Below, in pieces: positions 38,131-47,706 of a DNA stretch of 64,000 nucleotides (the first letter of the stretch is position 1; the number at the start of each line of letters is the position of its first letter). The translations under genes and the position numbers were made by a program. Location: assembly GCF_017742235.1 (NCBI RefSeq), contig NZ_JAGHKQ010000002.1, positions 124,001 through 188,000 of the forward strand, in the 5' to 3' direction. The notes under the pieces were generated by a model, which worked only from the letters and a program-made list of their open reading frames with translations, had not been told where the DNA came from and made no database searches. The stretch comes from Bacillus sp. 165. GTDB lineage: Bacteria; Bacillota; Bacilli; Bacillales; Bacillaceae_G.

Positions 38131-38178
38131 TATATTTGATTGAGTAAATTTGAAAAGTTACAAGATAGTTTATTAGAG

Positions 38179-38217
38179 CCCCCTTCGTTACATGCCACGA
38201 AGGGGGTTTGCTGTTTT
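38179..38217 (+). terminator. Terminator after the exporter
   Basis: CCCCCTTCGT / ACGAAGGGGG perfect 10-bp stem, then TTTGCTGTTTT. Confidence 0.85.
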
Positions 38218-38318
38218 CATATGTAATAATTATTCAAAACGCCAGTATACATATTTTAGCATTATATGGAAAATCTTATAAGTAAGGATTGGTTCAAAGG
38301 CGAAGGTGGAAAAAGTCT

Positions 38319-39866
38319 ATGTGGAAAAGTAATCGCAAGAAATGTGAAGCAAGTATTAGACGTTTGGAACATTCAAATTCGATGCCGCTGCATCAAGAAT
38401 TGCATCGTAATATTGCCCATATTAAAGAGGAGCTTGGTGGCAGTGCAGATTTGATTATTCGCTTTATAAAAGGAGAGCGCCAGCAGTGTCCTACGATTTC
38501 TATTATTCATATTGAAGGGGTTTCAGATAGTCAAAGCATTAATGAACATATTATTCAGCCTTTATCATCATTTACGATATACGATTCTAGAGAAACTTTA
38601 ACAGAAGAGTTAGAAGCGGTTATCACCGTATCCAGCGTACAAGCAGGAAGCGATTTCAGGGAAGTGATCGCTGCTGTTTTGTCTGGAAATACTATTATTT
38701 TGGTGGATGGATATTCAGAGGCGCTCATTGCCAGTACAGGAGAAATGAAATCTAGAGATATAAGTGAACCAACTACCCAAACAGTAATACGGGGGCCGAA
38801 AGACAGTTTCACAGAAAACATTCGAACAAATACTTCTCTCATTCGGCAACGCATTCAAAGTCCTGGTTTGCGTCTAGAAGCGATGAGAATCGGTGAGGTA
38901 ACACGGACAGATGTGGAAATGATGTATATAGAAGGTATTGCAGAGGAATCTATAGTGAAAGAAGTTAGAAAGCGTCTGCAAAGTATCAAAATAGACGGTA
39001 TTCTTGAATCTGGTTATATTGAAAGCTTTATAAAAGATAATCAAACCACCATCTTTCCTACCATTGTAAATACAGAACGGCCGGATGCTGTTGCAGGAAA
39101 TTTACTTGAAGGGCGCATTGCTATATTTGTTCACGGCACTCCATATGTATTAATAGCACCTGCAGTTTTTATTCAATTTTTCCAATCGCCAGAAGACTAT
39201 TATCAAAATCCATATATAAGCACTGTTTTACGAATGTTACGGTTCGGAGCATTTTTTTTATCTCTGTATGCACCTGCATTATACATTGCCATCATTGCCC
39301 ACCACCAGGGGTTAATTCCGACTGTTTTACTTGTTAGTATAGCAGCGCAAAGAGAGGGTGTTCCGTTTCCTGTCATAGTAGAAGCTTTAATAATGGAAGT
39401 TACTTTCGAGGTATTGCGCGAAGCTGGAATTCGTATGCCACGCGCTGTAGGGCAGGCGCTATCAATTGTAGGAGCATTAATATTAGGACAAGCAGCCGTA
39501 CAGGCCGGTTTCGTTTCAGCAGCTATTGTTATCATCGTTTCTATCACAGCTATCGCTAGTTTTGCATTACCGCATTACAATATTGGGATTACAGCGCGGA
39601 TTTTGCGGTTTTTCTTATTAATAGCATCCTCTTTTTTTGGGTTATACGGTATACTAATCGGTTCGCTAATGATTGTTATACACATGTGCAGCTTACGTTC
39701 TTTTAGTGTACCTTACGTGGCACCTATCGCTCCGTTTCGGCTAGATGAGCAAAAGGATGCACTGTTTCATTTTTCGTTAAAAAATTTTGTGAAAAGACCT
39801 TCTCCTGCACAACAAGAAAATAAAATACGGATGAGTAGGGAAGAGGGGGATAGTGATGAGTACTAA
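38319..39866 (+). CDS. Spore germinant receptor A subunit (GerKA-like)
   Basis: About 515 residues in the spore inner membrane. It has the GerA-family layout: a soluble N-terminal half with GDSLILVDG-like ILVDGYSEAL near residue 130 and RGPKDSFTENIRTN near 158, then about five membrane helices. Together with GerB and GerC subunits it senses nutrients. Gene order A-C-B is that of gerK operons. ATG 38319 is chosen over TTG 38289 by spacing from GGTGG. Confidence 0.92.
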   Translation: MWKSNRKKCEASIRRLEHSNSMPLHQELHRNIAHIKEELGGSADLIIRFIKGERQQCPTISIIHIEGVSDSQSINEHIIQPLSSFTIYDSRETLTEELEAVITVSSVQAGSDFREVIAAVLSGNTIILVDGYSEALIASTGEMKSRDISEPTTQTVIRGPKDSFTENIRTNTSLIRQRIQSPGLRLEAMRIGEVTRTDVEMMYIEGIAEESIVKEVRKRLQSIKIDGILESGYIESFIKDNQTTIFPTIVNTERPDAVAGNLLEGRIAIFVHGTPYVLIAPAVFIQFFQSPEDYYQNPYISTVLRMLRFGAFFLSLYAPALYIAIIAHHQGLIPTVLLVSIAAQREGVPFPVIVEALIMEVTFEVLREAGIRMPRAVGQALSIVGALILGQAAVQAGFVSAAIVIIVSITAIASFALPHYNIGITARILRFFLLIASSFFGLYGILIGSLMIVIHMCSLRSFSVPYVAPIAPFRLDEQKDALFHFSLKNFVKRPSPAQQENKIRMSREEGDSDEY

Positions 39867-41040
39867 GCTGATGCTTCTTTTCATTTTCATATTTGCAGCT
39901 CTTACAGGATGTTCCAATTATAAAGAATTAAATGAACTTGGCATCGTAGTAGGTGCAGGGATAGATTATGATCCAAAGAAAGATGTATATGAAGTAGTCC
40001 ATCAAGTGATTAATCCAAGTGAAAATAATGTACAAGGGAGCGGGTCAGGAGCTACAGCGGTTGTAAGTTTTAAGTCTTCTGGTAAGACATTAGTTGAAGC
40101 GGCTCGAAATTCATCTAAGAAATTTAATCGTCTACCTATTTATTCTCATATTGCTTTGCTAATCATCGGAGAACAATTGGCTAAGAAAGAGACTTTGAAT
40201 TTTCTCTTCGATGTATTTGAACGGGATGGTAAGGTACGAGTTAACATCCCTGTTTTGATTGCTCGGAACACAGATGTGCAGCAGTTGATGGATACCCTTC
40301 CATCGTTAGGAAAAATTCCAATGAGCACTATAGTCCAGACAGTTGACATTTCGTCCCAGTTATTAGGGGAAAACGGAGAAACAAAAGTTTTCGAAGTGAT
40401 ACAATCATTAGCCAGCGAAGGGAGAGAGCCTGCTATCAGCGGCATTAGTATAGGAAATGATAAAAAAAATGAGATTACTCAGGCGAATTTAGAGACCATG
40501 GATAAAGCATATGTGTATTTAAATGGAGTAGGTATGTTTAAAAAAGGAAAACTTGTGGGGTGGATGGATGGCAAAAAAACAAAGTCTATTCAAATTATCG
40601 ATAATACGTTGCAAGAAACGTCATTGAGAATTCACTGCAATGAAAAAAAATATAATTCGATTCTAATAAATCGCTCACATAGTAGGGTGAAGGTCGATAT
40701 GCAGAATAATCAAGCAGTTATTTCCGTCCGCACTCATGCAATTGGAACTCTTGACGAAATGCTTTGCAATAAGGATATAAGCAACGATAAAGTCATAAAA
40801 GAATTTGAGTACAAAGCTAAGCAAGAATTACAACAAGAAATACGAAGTGGAATACTAGCAGCACAACAAAAAGGTAGTGATATATTTGGATTCGGTGATG
40901 TCTTGCATATCTCACATCCTGACAAATGGAAAAAAGTGAAACAAGATTGGAATAAAATGTTTGCAAAAGCCAAAATAGATATTCATGTAGACATAGGTAT
41001 TGAAAGTACAGGAATGAGAATTGAGCCTTATCGGTATTAA
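39856..41040 (+). CDS. Spore germinant receptor C subunit lipoprotein (GerKC-like)
   Basis: About 394 residues. The signal peptide ends in lipobox LTGC (cysteine near 19), then YKELNELGIVVGAGIDYD, the diagnostic Ger(x)C start. It anchors to the outer face of the spore inner membrane. ATG 39856 follows GGGGGA at 5 bases. It overlaps the A-subunit gene by 11 bases. Confidence 0.93.
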   Translation: MSTKLMLLFIFIFAALTGCSNYKELNELGIVVGAGIDYDPKKDVYEVVHQVINPSENNVQGSGSGATAVVSFKSSGKTLVEAARNSSKKFNRLPIYSHIALLIIGEQLAKKETLNFLFDVFERDGKVRVNIPVLIARNTDVQQLMDTLPSLGKIPMSTIVQTVDISSQLLGENGETKVFEVIQSLASEGREPAISGISIGNDKKNEITQANLETMDKAYVYLNGVGMFKKGKLVGWMDGKKTKSIQIIDNTLQETSLRIHCNEKKYNSILINRSHSRVKVDMQNNQAVISVRTHAIGTLDEMLCNKDISNDKVIKEFEYKAKQELQQEIRSGILAAQQKGSDIFGFGDVLHISHPDKWKKVKQDWNKMFAKAKIDIHVDIGIESTGMRIEPYRY

Positions 41041-41057
41041 GAAAGAAGGTGAGAGGG

Positions 41058-42155
41058 ATGGACAGGATAAAAATAAGCGGGTTTCAATTGTTTTCCGTTA
41101 TTATTTTATTTGAAGTGGGGAGTGCGATTCTGGTAGAAAGGGCATCACAAGCAAAGCAAGATGTATGGCTAACAGTATTAGTTGGATGTATTATTGGATG
41201 CATGTTGTATCTCATTTATGCAAAGCTGCATGAAGCATATCCTGCTGTGCCGTTTACAAAGTATGTCCGCCAAATTTGGGGGAGATATATTGGCTGGATA
41301 ATTGGATTGCTGTATGTTATTTATTACCTTTATATGGCTTCACGGGTACTGCGTGATTTTGAAGAATTATTGACTATAGCAGCGTATCCATCGACATCTC
41401 TCTTGGCAGTTGGTATCATCATGGTTCTATGTGTTATGTATGTGGCTTACAAAGGATTGGAAGTGTTTTTTCGGGTATCTGAACTTTGTTTTTTTATTAT
41501 TGTGTTTGTATTTTGTACTATTATAATATTTGATTTTATTAGTGGAATTGTTCATTTTAGCAACCTCCGGCCAGTGCTAGAAAACGGCTGGAGTCCTGTA
41601 TTGAAAGCGGTATTCCCAACTTATTTAACATTTCCTTTCGGCGAGATGGTTGCATTTACGATGCTTCTTCCTTATTTGCAGCAGCACCGCATAGCAAAGA
41701 AGGTTGGAATTGCAGCTATTACAGTCAGCGGAGTATGGTTGACAGTATTCAGCATCTTAAATATAGCTGTCATCGGCGTCAATCTTATAAACCGTTCTTC
41801 CTTTCCTTTGCTTACCGCTGTAAGCTTTATTGATATTGCTGGTTTTGTTCAACGGGTTGATTCTCTCGGCATTGTTAGTATGGTTATTTTAGGATTTATG
41901 AAAATATCTGTTTTTTTCTTTTGTTCTATTATGGGATCAGCAGATTTATTTCGTATCAAACAGTCAAGAAAGCTCATTTATCCAATGGGCAGTATCGTGT
42001 TAATTTGTTCGTTAATTATTGCATCAAATTATATAAGCCATCTAAATGAAGGATTAAAAAAGGTTCCTTACTATCTTCATCTGCCATTTCAAATCGTGAT
42101 TCCTATTTTATTGTTAGGAACTTTATGGATAAAGAAAAAAATAAAATCAACATAG
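41058..42155 (+). CDS. Spore germinant receptor B subunit (GerKB-like)
   Basis: About 365 residues with ten hydrophobic helices, a member of the APC-related GerAB permease family that forms the ligand-binding subunit. The start KISGFQLFSVIILFEVGSAI is typical. AAGGTG supports ATG 41058. Third gene of the A-C-B receptor operon. Confidence 0.92.
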   Translation: MDRIKISGFQLFSVIILFEVGSAILVERASQAKQDVWLTVLVGCIIGCMLYLIYAKLHEAYPAVPFTKYVRQIWGRYIGWIIGLLYVIYYLYMASRVLRDFEELLTIAAYPSTSLLAVGIIMVLCVMYVAYKGLEVFFRVSELCFFIIVFVFCTIIIFDFISGIVHFSNLRPVLENGWSPVLKAVFPTYLTFPFGEMVAFTMLLPYLQQHRIAKKVGIAAITVSGVWLTVFSILNIAVIGVNLINRSSFPLLTAVSFIDIAGFVQRVDSLGIVSMVILGFMKISVFFFCSIMGSADLFRIKQSRKLIYPMGSIVLICSLIIASNYISHLNEGLKKVPYYLHLPFQIVIPILLLGTLWIKKKIKST

Positions 42156-42181
42156 CCAAGATATGTTGATTTTATTTTTTT
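42139..42181 (+). terminator. Bidirectional terminator at the end of the ger operon
   Basis: AAAATAAAATCAACATA / TATGTTGATTTTATTTT is a 17-bp perfect stem overlapping the ends of the GerB-like gene and the converging 69-aa gene. Confidence 0.85.
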
Positions 42182-42381
42182 GCAAAGGAACGAATTGTTG
42201 AAGTGATGAGAGGAAGAAAAAAAATGAAAACTAACAGATAATCCTCACCAATCATATGCAGTTTCACATTTTCCACTAAATTTAAAACATGAAAGATGCT
42301 AAGGCCTTGGAGAAGATCCAACAGCATAATAATCCCCAATGTAAGGGAAAACAGAATGAAAAAAATAAACAACTGTTTCAT
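42172..42381 (-). CDS. Small two-helix membrane protein, likely germinant receptor D subunit
   Basis: 69 residues with two hydrophobic helices (about 3-30 and 48-62). Some Bacillus ger operons have a fourth gene encoding a 2-helix protein of this size (D subunit) that modulates receptor function, either in the operon or next to it. This one faces the receptor operon and shares its terminator. The identification is by size, topology and position only. Confidence 0.6.
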   Translation of the reverse strand: MKQLFIFFILFSLTLGIIMLLDLLQGLSIFHVLNLVENVKLHMIGEDYLLVFIFFLPLITSTIRSFAKK

Positions 42382-42614
42382 AGTATCACCCTATCATTTT
42401 TCAATTAGTATACATAGATTATGTTCCTTTCATGTAACCTGAGTGCAAAGGGACAGCGAAAAATGAGACGACAATACAGCAGCAACGTTTGATGAACCGC
42501 GATGGATAATATCACTCGCTATTGCTGAATTTTATAATTTAGAAATAATTACCCTTATTTAGCGGCACAATATAAAAGGTTTTTTATCCTACGATAGAAA
42601 GGTATAGGTGAATT

Positions 42615-43250
42615 ATGGCAACAGTGCTTTATATTACAGCGCATCCTCATGATCATACACAATCGTATAGTATGGCAGTTGGGGAGGCCTTTATTGAGGC
42701 GTATCGAGAGTCCCATCCGAATGATGAAGTAGTTCGAATAGATTTATATCAAGAAAATATACCTCATATTGATGCTGATGTATTCAGCGGCTGGGGCAAG
42801 CTTCAAGCAGGGACAGGGTTTGATGAGCTTTCTGATAGTGAAAAGGCAAAAGTAAGCCGTCTTGCTGAATTGAGTGGACAATTTGTCGCAGCAGATAAAT
42901 ATGTATTTGTTACACCGCTTTGGAATTTTTCATTTCCTCCTGTAATGAAAGCCTACATAGACTCGGTAGCAGTCGCTGGCAAAACGTTTAAATATACAGA
43001 GCAGGGGATCGTCGGTTTATTAACAGATAAAAAAGCAATCCACATTCAAGCAAGGGGCGGTATTTATTCAGAAGGACCTGCTGCTGCTTTAGAAATGGGT
43101 CATAGGCATTTGGGTATAATCATGGGATTTTTTGGTGTTCCTTCATTTGAAGGAATATTTGTTGAGGGGCATAATCAATTTCGGGACCGAGCGGAGGAAA
43201 TTAAAGAACAGGCAATTGCAAAAGCTCAGGAAGTAGCTAAAAACTTTTAA
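42615..43250 (+). CDS. FMN-dependent NADH:quinone oxidoreductase / azoreductase
   Basis: 211-residue flavodoxin-like enzyme. The N-terminal strand and phosphate loop ([15 protein letters not shown]) and the [17 protein letters not shown] motif near residue 100 are diagnostic of AzoR/AcpD. It reduces quinones and azo compounds in thiol-stress defence. Paralogues exist in Bacillus, so no number is assigned. Confidence 0.92.
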   Translation: MATVLYITAHPHDHTQSYSMAVGEAFIEAYRESHPNDEVVRIDLYQENIPHIDADVFSGWGKLQAGTGFDELSDSEKAKVSRLAELSGQFVAADKYVFVTPLWNFSFPPVMKAYIDSVAVAGKTFKYTEQGIVGLLTDKKAIHIQARGGIYSEGPAAALEMGHRHLGIIMGFFGVPSFEGIFVEGHNQFRDRAEEIKEQAIAKAQEVAKNF

Positions 43251-43253
43251 GGA

Positions 43254-43292
43254 AAACAGGCATTCTTATGTAATGTAAGAATGCCTGTTTCA
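43254..43292 (+). terminator. Terminator after the azoreductase
   Basis: AAACAGGCATTCTTA / TAAGAATGCCTGTTT perfect 15-bp stem, followed by CATC rather than a long T-run. Confidence 0.75.
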
Positions 43293-43331
43293 TCATGTTA
43301 ATACATGATTTGAAAGGAAGGAGAGAAAGAT

Positions 43332-43862
43332 ATGGGTTCAGAAAGGAAACTAGTTCTATTTATTGCTACCAGTTTAGATGGATATATTGCAAGAGAAAAT
43401 GGCAGCTTAGACTGGCTGTATGCTGTTGAGGGAGAGGGGGATAATGGTTTTACAGAATTTTATAATACGATTGACACGTTGGTAATGGGAAAAGCAACCT
43501 ACGATCACTTAATGACATTAGTTGAGGAATTCCCACATTCTGATAAAACTTGTTATATATTTTCGCGTTCAGAACAAAGAGAAGATAAGCATGTAACTTT
43601 TATAAATGAAGATATAAGTGAGTTTACAAGAAGGTTAATGGCACAATCAGGTTCAAACATTTGGCTTGTTGGGGGCGGGGATTTACTGGATACTTTCGTG
43701 AAGGAGAAATTAGTAGATGAATTTATCGTAACAATTTCTCCGATTATACTTGGAAAAGGTGTTCCCCTGTTCAAGCAAGATAATCCTGAAATCGAATTAG
43801 AGCTCATAGAACAAAGGCGCTTTGGACAATTTGTGCAACTTCACTATTTGACAAAAAAATAG
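43332..43862 (+). CDS. Dihydrofolate reductase-fold protein (RibD C-terminal family)
   Basis: 176 residues. LVLFIATSLDGYIARENGS at the start, MGKATYDHL near residue 51 and VGGGDLLDTF near 115 match the RibD_C/DHFR-like oxidoreductases such as YwjB. It probably binds NADPH; the substrate is unknown. A good ribosome site (GAAAGGAAGGAG) is present. Confidence 0.87.
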   Translation: MGSERKLVLFIATSLDGYIARENGSLDWLYAVEGEGDNGFTEFYNTIDTLVMGKATYDHLMTLVEEFPHSDKTCYIFSRSEQREDKHVTFINEDISEFTRRLMAQSGSNIWLVGGGDLLDTFVKEKLVDEFIVTISPIILGKGVPLFKQDNPEIELELIEQRRFGQFVQLHYLTKK

Positions 43863-43990
43863 ATTCATGGTCAATGCTTTTGAAATTACAGTATATAAAG
43901 TTGATTGCGTTTATGTTATATCTCAAACTAAGCATACCCCCGTAACAAATAGAGATAGGGCGGTATTTATACGGTAGCAAGGGGGAGGTT

Positions 43991-44836
43991 ATGAAACTTA
44001 GAGTATCAGCAGTACAATATCATCTTCATACGATACAATCGTTTGAAGAATTTGCTGAGCAAGTCCAGCATTACATAAAGGCAGCACAAGAGTTTGAGGC
44101 GGAGTTTGTATTATTTCCGGAATTTTTTACAACGCAGCTGATGTCTATCAGTAAACAAACAAAGATTCAAGATTTACCAGAGTTTACAGACCAGTACCGT
44201 TCATTGTTTACTTCATTAGCAAAACAAATAGGAATGTATATTATCGGCGGCACTCATGTTATCCGTAAAAATGGAAGGTTGTACAATGTTGCCCATTTAT
44301 TTTATCCGGATGGCAGAATCGGAGAGCAAGCGAAGCTTCATATGACTTCAACAGAAGTGAATGAATGGAATATGACGCCGGGTGAGGGACTTGCAGTGTT
44401 TCAAACAGATAAAGGAACGATTGCTATGCTGACGTGCTATGACATCGAGTTTCCTGAAATTGTCCGCATGGCAAAGGCGAAGGGAGCGGATGTGATTTTT
44501 TGCCCATCCTGTACAGATGACCGGCATGGTTTTCATCGTGTACGCTATACATGTCATGCAAGAACGATTGAAAATCAAGTATATGTAGTTAACACAGGCA
44601 CAGTAGGGGCTTTGCCAACAGTTGATTTTATGCGTGCGAACTTTGGGCAAGCGGCGATAATTACACCAAATGATATTACGTTTCCACCGCATGGCATTTT
44701 GGCTGAAGGAGAAATAAATCAAGACATGATCATAACAGCGGATTTAGATTTGGAGCTGTTATACAAAGGGAGAGAGAAGGGATCAGTGACGACCTTGCGG
44801 GATCGCCGCACTGATTTGTATACGGATTGGAAATAA
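43991..44836 (+). CDS. Carbon-nitrogen hydrolase (nitrilase superfamily)
   Basis: 281 residues. The Glu-Lys-Cys triad is visible: Glu in LFPEFF (near 40), Lys in QAKLHM (near 119), Cys in LTCYDIEFPE (near 154). In B. subtilis YhcX a similar hydrolase is fused to an acetyltransferase; here the acetyltransferase is a separate, broken gene directly downstream. It starts behind GGGGGAGG. Confidence 0.9.
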   Translation: MKLRVSAVQYHLHTIQSFEEFAEQVQHYIKAAQEFEAEFVLFPEFFTTQLMSISKQTKIQDLPEFTDQYRSLFTSLAKQIGMYIIGGTHVIRKNGRLYNVAHLFYPDGRIGEQAKLHMTSTEVNEWNMTPGEGLAVFQTDKGTIAMLTCYDIEFPEIVRMAKAKGADVIFCPSCTDDRHGFHRVRYTCHARTIENQVYVVNTGTVGALPTVDFMRANFGQAAIITPNDITFPPHGILAEGEINQDMIITADLDLELLYKGREKGSVTTLRDRRTDLYTDWK

Positions 44837-44856
44837 TCTTTATACAGGGGGAAAGT

Positions 44857-45517
44857 ATGTATCGCAATGAATTTTATGTATTTAATCAAGGCCGTCCTGT
44901 TCCGGCGGTGATTCGTAATTATACAAAAGAGGATTTTACCGAGTTAATCTCTATCCAGCAGGAAAGCTTTCCGCCGCCGTTTCCTTCGGAATTGTGGTGG
45001 AATAAGGAACAGCTGACTAATCATGTAGCTTTATTTCCAGAGGGGGCTTTATGCATTGAGGTGGATGGTCAGACAGCTGGCTCTATTACAGGTTTGCTTG
45101 TAACTCTCGATGAGAATGTCTCTGAGCATTCATGGGAAGACATAACAGATAACGGCTATATACGCAATCATACTTCTGCGGGGAATACCCTTTATATTGT
45201 CGATATTAGCATACGACCAAATAGGATTAGGGAAATGGTTAATGTCGGGGATGTATGATATTGTGGTTCATTAAGGGTTAGAACGGCTGCTAGGGGGCGG
45301 AAGAATGTCCGGCTATCATACAAAGGCGGATAAGATGACCCCTCAGCAATATCTAGAAGCAGTTGTACGAGGTGAACTGAATGATCCGGTAATCAGCTTC
45401 TTGCTTCGCTGTGGACGTACGCCTGTAAAGGTAGTTCCAAACTACATAGAAGACGAAGAATCCCGTAATTATACAGTCCTTATGGAATGGAAAAATCCTT
45501 TTATACAGCAAGGCTAA
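44857..45517 (+). pseudogene. Broken GNAT-family acetyltransferase
   Basis: ATG 44857 follows GGGGGAAAG. The first ~130 codons encode a GNAT N-terminal half (PAVIRNYTKEDFTEL, then ISIRPN). A deletion/frameshift near 45212-45235 destroys the acetyl-CoA loop and leads to a TGA at 45256. In the next frame the protein resumes (KWLMSGMYDIVVH), is stopped by TAA at 45272-45274, and continues (LERLLGGGRMSGYH) to 45517. Two independent lesions make it a pseudogene. Confidence 0.85.
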
Positions 45518-45930
45518 CAAGTCTATACGTATGGGATGTAAAATAAAAAATCTTATGGAAAATACTAAGGGGTTCCGTTAAGGGAAGGAAAACCTTAAAT
45601 CACAACCAAATTAGTAGCAGCAATAGCAGTCTAAATAACACACATTATTCAACAGTAAAAAAACCAGACCTAAATGGCTCTGGGTTTTTCTGTATTCAAT
45701 AATTTTTATTCCGTTAAAGCCCTGGTTAATGGAATAAAATTATTTTTGTTTATACTTATTGCACCTTTTCTCATTTCTTATCCACGATATAATCGAAAAA
45801 GTTAAGCCGAATATCGATAATGATATTCCACTTAAATCGTTACCTAAGTTCAAGAAAAATAGGTATTTTATATCCTTTTATTACAAATGTTCTCACGTAT
45901 CAAGCTCTTTTTTGTTTGCTTATATAAATC
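45518..45930. other. Gene-free stretch with two hairpins
   Basis: A terminator-like hairpin (CCAGACC / GGCTCTGG, then TTTTT) lies at 45660-45689, and a 14-bp near-palindrome (TTTTATTCCGTTAA / TTAATGGAATAAAA) at 45705-45739. A 61-codon open frame at 45759 has no ribosome site and is not called. Confidence 0.45.
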
Positions 45931-46779
45931 TTATAGTGATGTAGCATCTAAAAATGAGTTCACATTCTCAGCAAATAACTCAGGGAATTGGAATAAGTGT
46001 CCGTGACCAGAATCAGGATAAATGATCAATTGGGCATTTGGTAACTTCTCAGATAAGATAAAACTATTTTTTGTTGGTGCCATCACATCTTCGATGCCAT
46101 TCGTCACAAGTGCTGGGTGAGGGATATTTTTCAACCAGTCATAACCTTGATCAGACTTCGGTTGTGCCCATTTTGCAATAGCGTTTAGTTGAGCGACTTT
46201 AACTTGTTCTGAACTTTCAAATTTTTTCTGACTTATGATGCGTTGCAGAGAATCCATCCCAGCTGATTTACTTGTTCTAGTTGATTTGTAGAAAAAGAAC
46301 ATGAAATCGTCTATGGCATTACCTACATTTCCTCCATGTTGTTTCATTCTTTCAACAATCACTGGTTCTGGGTTTACCCCTCCTTTTGGAGTAGAACCCG
46401 CAATTATAATTCGACGAATAAGATCTCCTTCTTGTAATGCTAATTCTTGTGCAATCATACCACCGATTGAAAATCCTAAAATATCAACTTTATTCAAATC
46501 CAGTGCTTTAATGAACGTTGCAGCATCCTGAGCCATTTCACTAATAGTTTCTGGTGTTTGTCCATTTGTTTCCCCCACACCTTTATTATCAAAAAGAATG
46601 ACTGGTCGTTCTTTCGCGATTGGAGCAACCATATTTGGATCCCAATTTTCCATTGTCCCTCTAAAATGTACTAAGAAAACAACAGGTGTGCCTGTTTCAG
46701 CCCCAAATTTTCTGTAAGCAAAACGTGTTCCATTCACCTCTATAAATGTTGATTCTGTCGGTATTGAGAAGTGTGACAT
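45931..46779 (-). CDS. Alpha/beta hydrolase
   Basis: 282 residues. The nucleophile elbow GFSIGG lies near residue 102, with the acid in NGIEDVMAP near 233 and His in SGHGH near 262. It resembles small esterase/haloperoxidase-type hydrolases. It is the last gene of a TetR-hydrolase pair on the minus strand and has its own copy of the putative TetR operator at 46826. Confidence 0.88.
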   Translation of the reverse strand: MSHFSIPTESTFIEVNGTRFAYRKFGAETGTPVVFLVHFRGTMENWDPNMVAPIAKERPVILFDNKGVGETNGQTPETISEMAQDAATFIKALDLNKVDILGFSIGGMIAQELALQEGDLIRRIIIAGSTPKGGVNPEPVIVERMKQHGGNVGNAIDDFMFFFYKSTRTSKSAGMDSLQRIISQKKFESSEQVKVAQLNAIAKWAQPKSDQGYDWLKNIPHPALVTNGIEDVMAPTKNSFILSEKLPNAQLIIYPDSGHGHLFQFPELFAENVNSFLDATSL

Positions 46780-46825
46780 ATGAAATCTCCTTATTTTTAA
46801 TTTTGTTTTTCATATTAATATTTTG

Positions 46826-46839
46826 AGAATGAACGTTCT
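46826..46839 (-). promoter_or_regulatory. Putative TetR operator copy 1 (hydrolase promoter)
   Basis: AGAATGAACGTTCT, an imperfect palindrome, 47 bases upstream of the hydrolase start. It matches 13 of 14 bases of the site before the TetR gene. Confidence 0.6.
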
Positions 46840-46864
46840 AGAATTAATAAAGAAAAAAGAAAGC

Positions 46865-47446
46865 TTAATCTAACACTTTCAACATTAAATCAAGGATTCT
46901 TTCTAATTCCTCTTTTGAATAGTTTGTTTTGACCATGACCCTTAAACCAACAAGGTTATTATGCAGAAATTGAGCAGTAATTTGAGGATTTAGCTCTTCA
47001 TTCAACTCGCCTTTTTTTCGACCTTCTTCAAGCATTTGCTCGAACATAACCTCAGTATCTTTAAACATTTTTGTCACTATATGTTTAATATCTTGGTCAA
47101 GTAAGGATAGCTCTACAGCTGAATTTACTGATAAGCAGCCTGTTGGATAGACGTCTAATTCAGCTGATTGTATAACATAATTGAAAATATCCCGAATAGC
47201 TTTCTTTACTGTTGTAGAGTTACTGATAATCCCATTAAATGTTTCGATAACAGACGTTTGATAGTAAGTTAAAGAAGCTAAGAACAGTGAGCGTTTATCC
47301 CCAAATGTATCATATATACTTCTACGATGAATACCCATATAATCAACCAAATCTTGCATTGATGTTTTTTCATATCCTTGTTTCCAGAAGAGTTTCACGG
47401 CTTTTCTAAGGACGACTTTCTCATCAAATTCCTTATTTCTAGGCAT
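46865..47446 (-). CDS. TetR/AcrR-family repressor
   Basis: 193 residues. The N-terminal TetR helix-turn-helix is clear (TSMQDLVDYMGIHRRSIYDTFGDK, residues about 28-51), with a variable ligand-binding C-terminal part. It is transcribed toward the hydrolase. Matching palindromes before both genes suggest that it represses itself and the hydrolase. Confidence 0.92.
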   Translation of the reverse strand: MPRNKEFDEKVVLRKAVKLFWKQGYEKTSMQDLVDYMGIHRRSIYDTFGDKRSLFLASLTYYQTSVIETFNGIISNSTTVKKAIRDIFNYVIQSAELDVYPTGCLSVNSAVELSLLDQDIKHIVTKMFKDTEVMFEQMLEEGRKKGELNEELNPQITAQFLHNNLVGLRVMVKTNYSKEELERILDLMLKVLD

Positions 47447-47491
47447 TTTACTTCATTCTCCTTAATGGGTAATTCCATTTGGTAACATTTT

Positions 47492-47505
47492 AGAACGATC
47501 ATTCT
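47492..47505 (-). promoter_or_regulatory. Putative TetR operator copy 2 (own promoter)
   Basis: Reads AGAATGATCGTTCT on the minus strand, 46 bases upstream of the TetR start. Confidence 0.6.
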
Positions 47506-47616
47506 CTAATTAGAATACACCATTTAGAATGATTAGTAAAGGATCAATTAGTTTACTTTTTATTTTGTATAACTGCTCCGTTAACGTAAAAAGAATTTTA
47601 TTCATCGTAACCACTG

Positions 47617-47671
47617 AGCTTGGTGTCTGATCCCCCAACGCATAACCGCGATGGAGGTCAGACACTAAGAT
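47617..47671. repeat. REP-like imperfect palindrome
   Basis: CTTGGTGTCTGATCCCCC (47619-47636) and GGAGGTCAGACACTAAG (47653-47669) are inverted copies. Sequences with GTGTCTGACCCC cores recur between genes in Bacillaceae, which is my recollection and not checked here. It may also act as a terminator for the small gene at 47707. Confidence 0.55.
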
Positions 47672-47706
47672 TCTTGGCTAAGTTTTTTTATATAAACACT
47701 TAACAG

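Noticed and set aside
45759-45944. 61-codon open frame
   Set aside because: No ribosome site, low-complexity composition, and it runs into the end of the minus-strand hydrolase gene.
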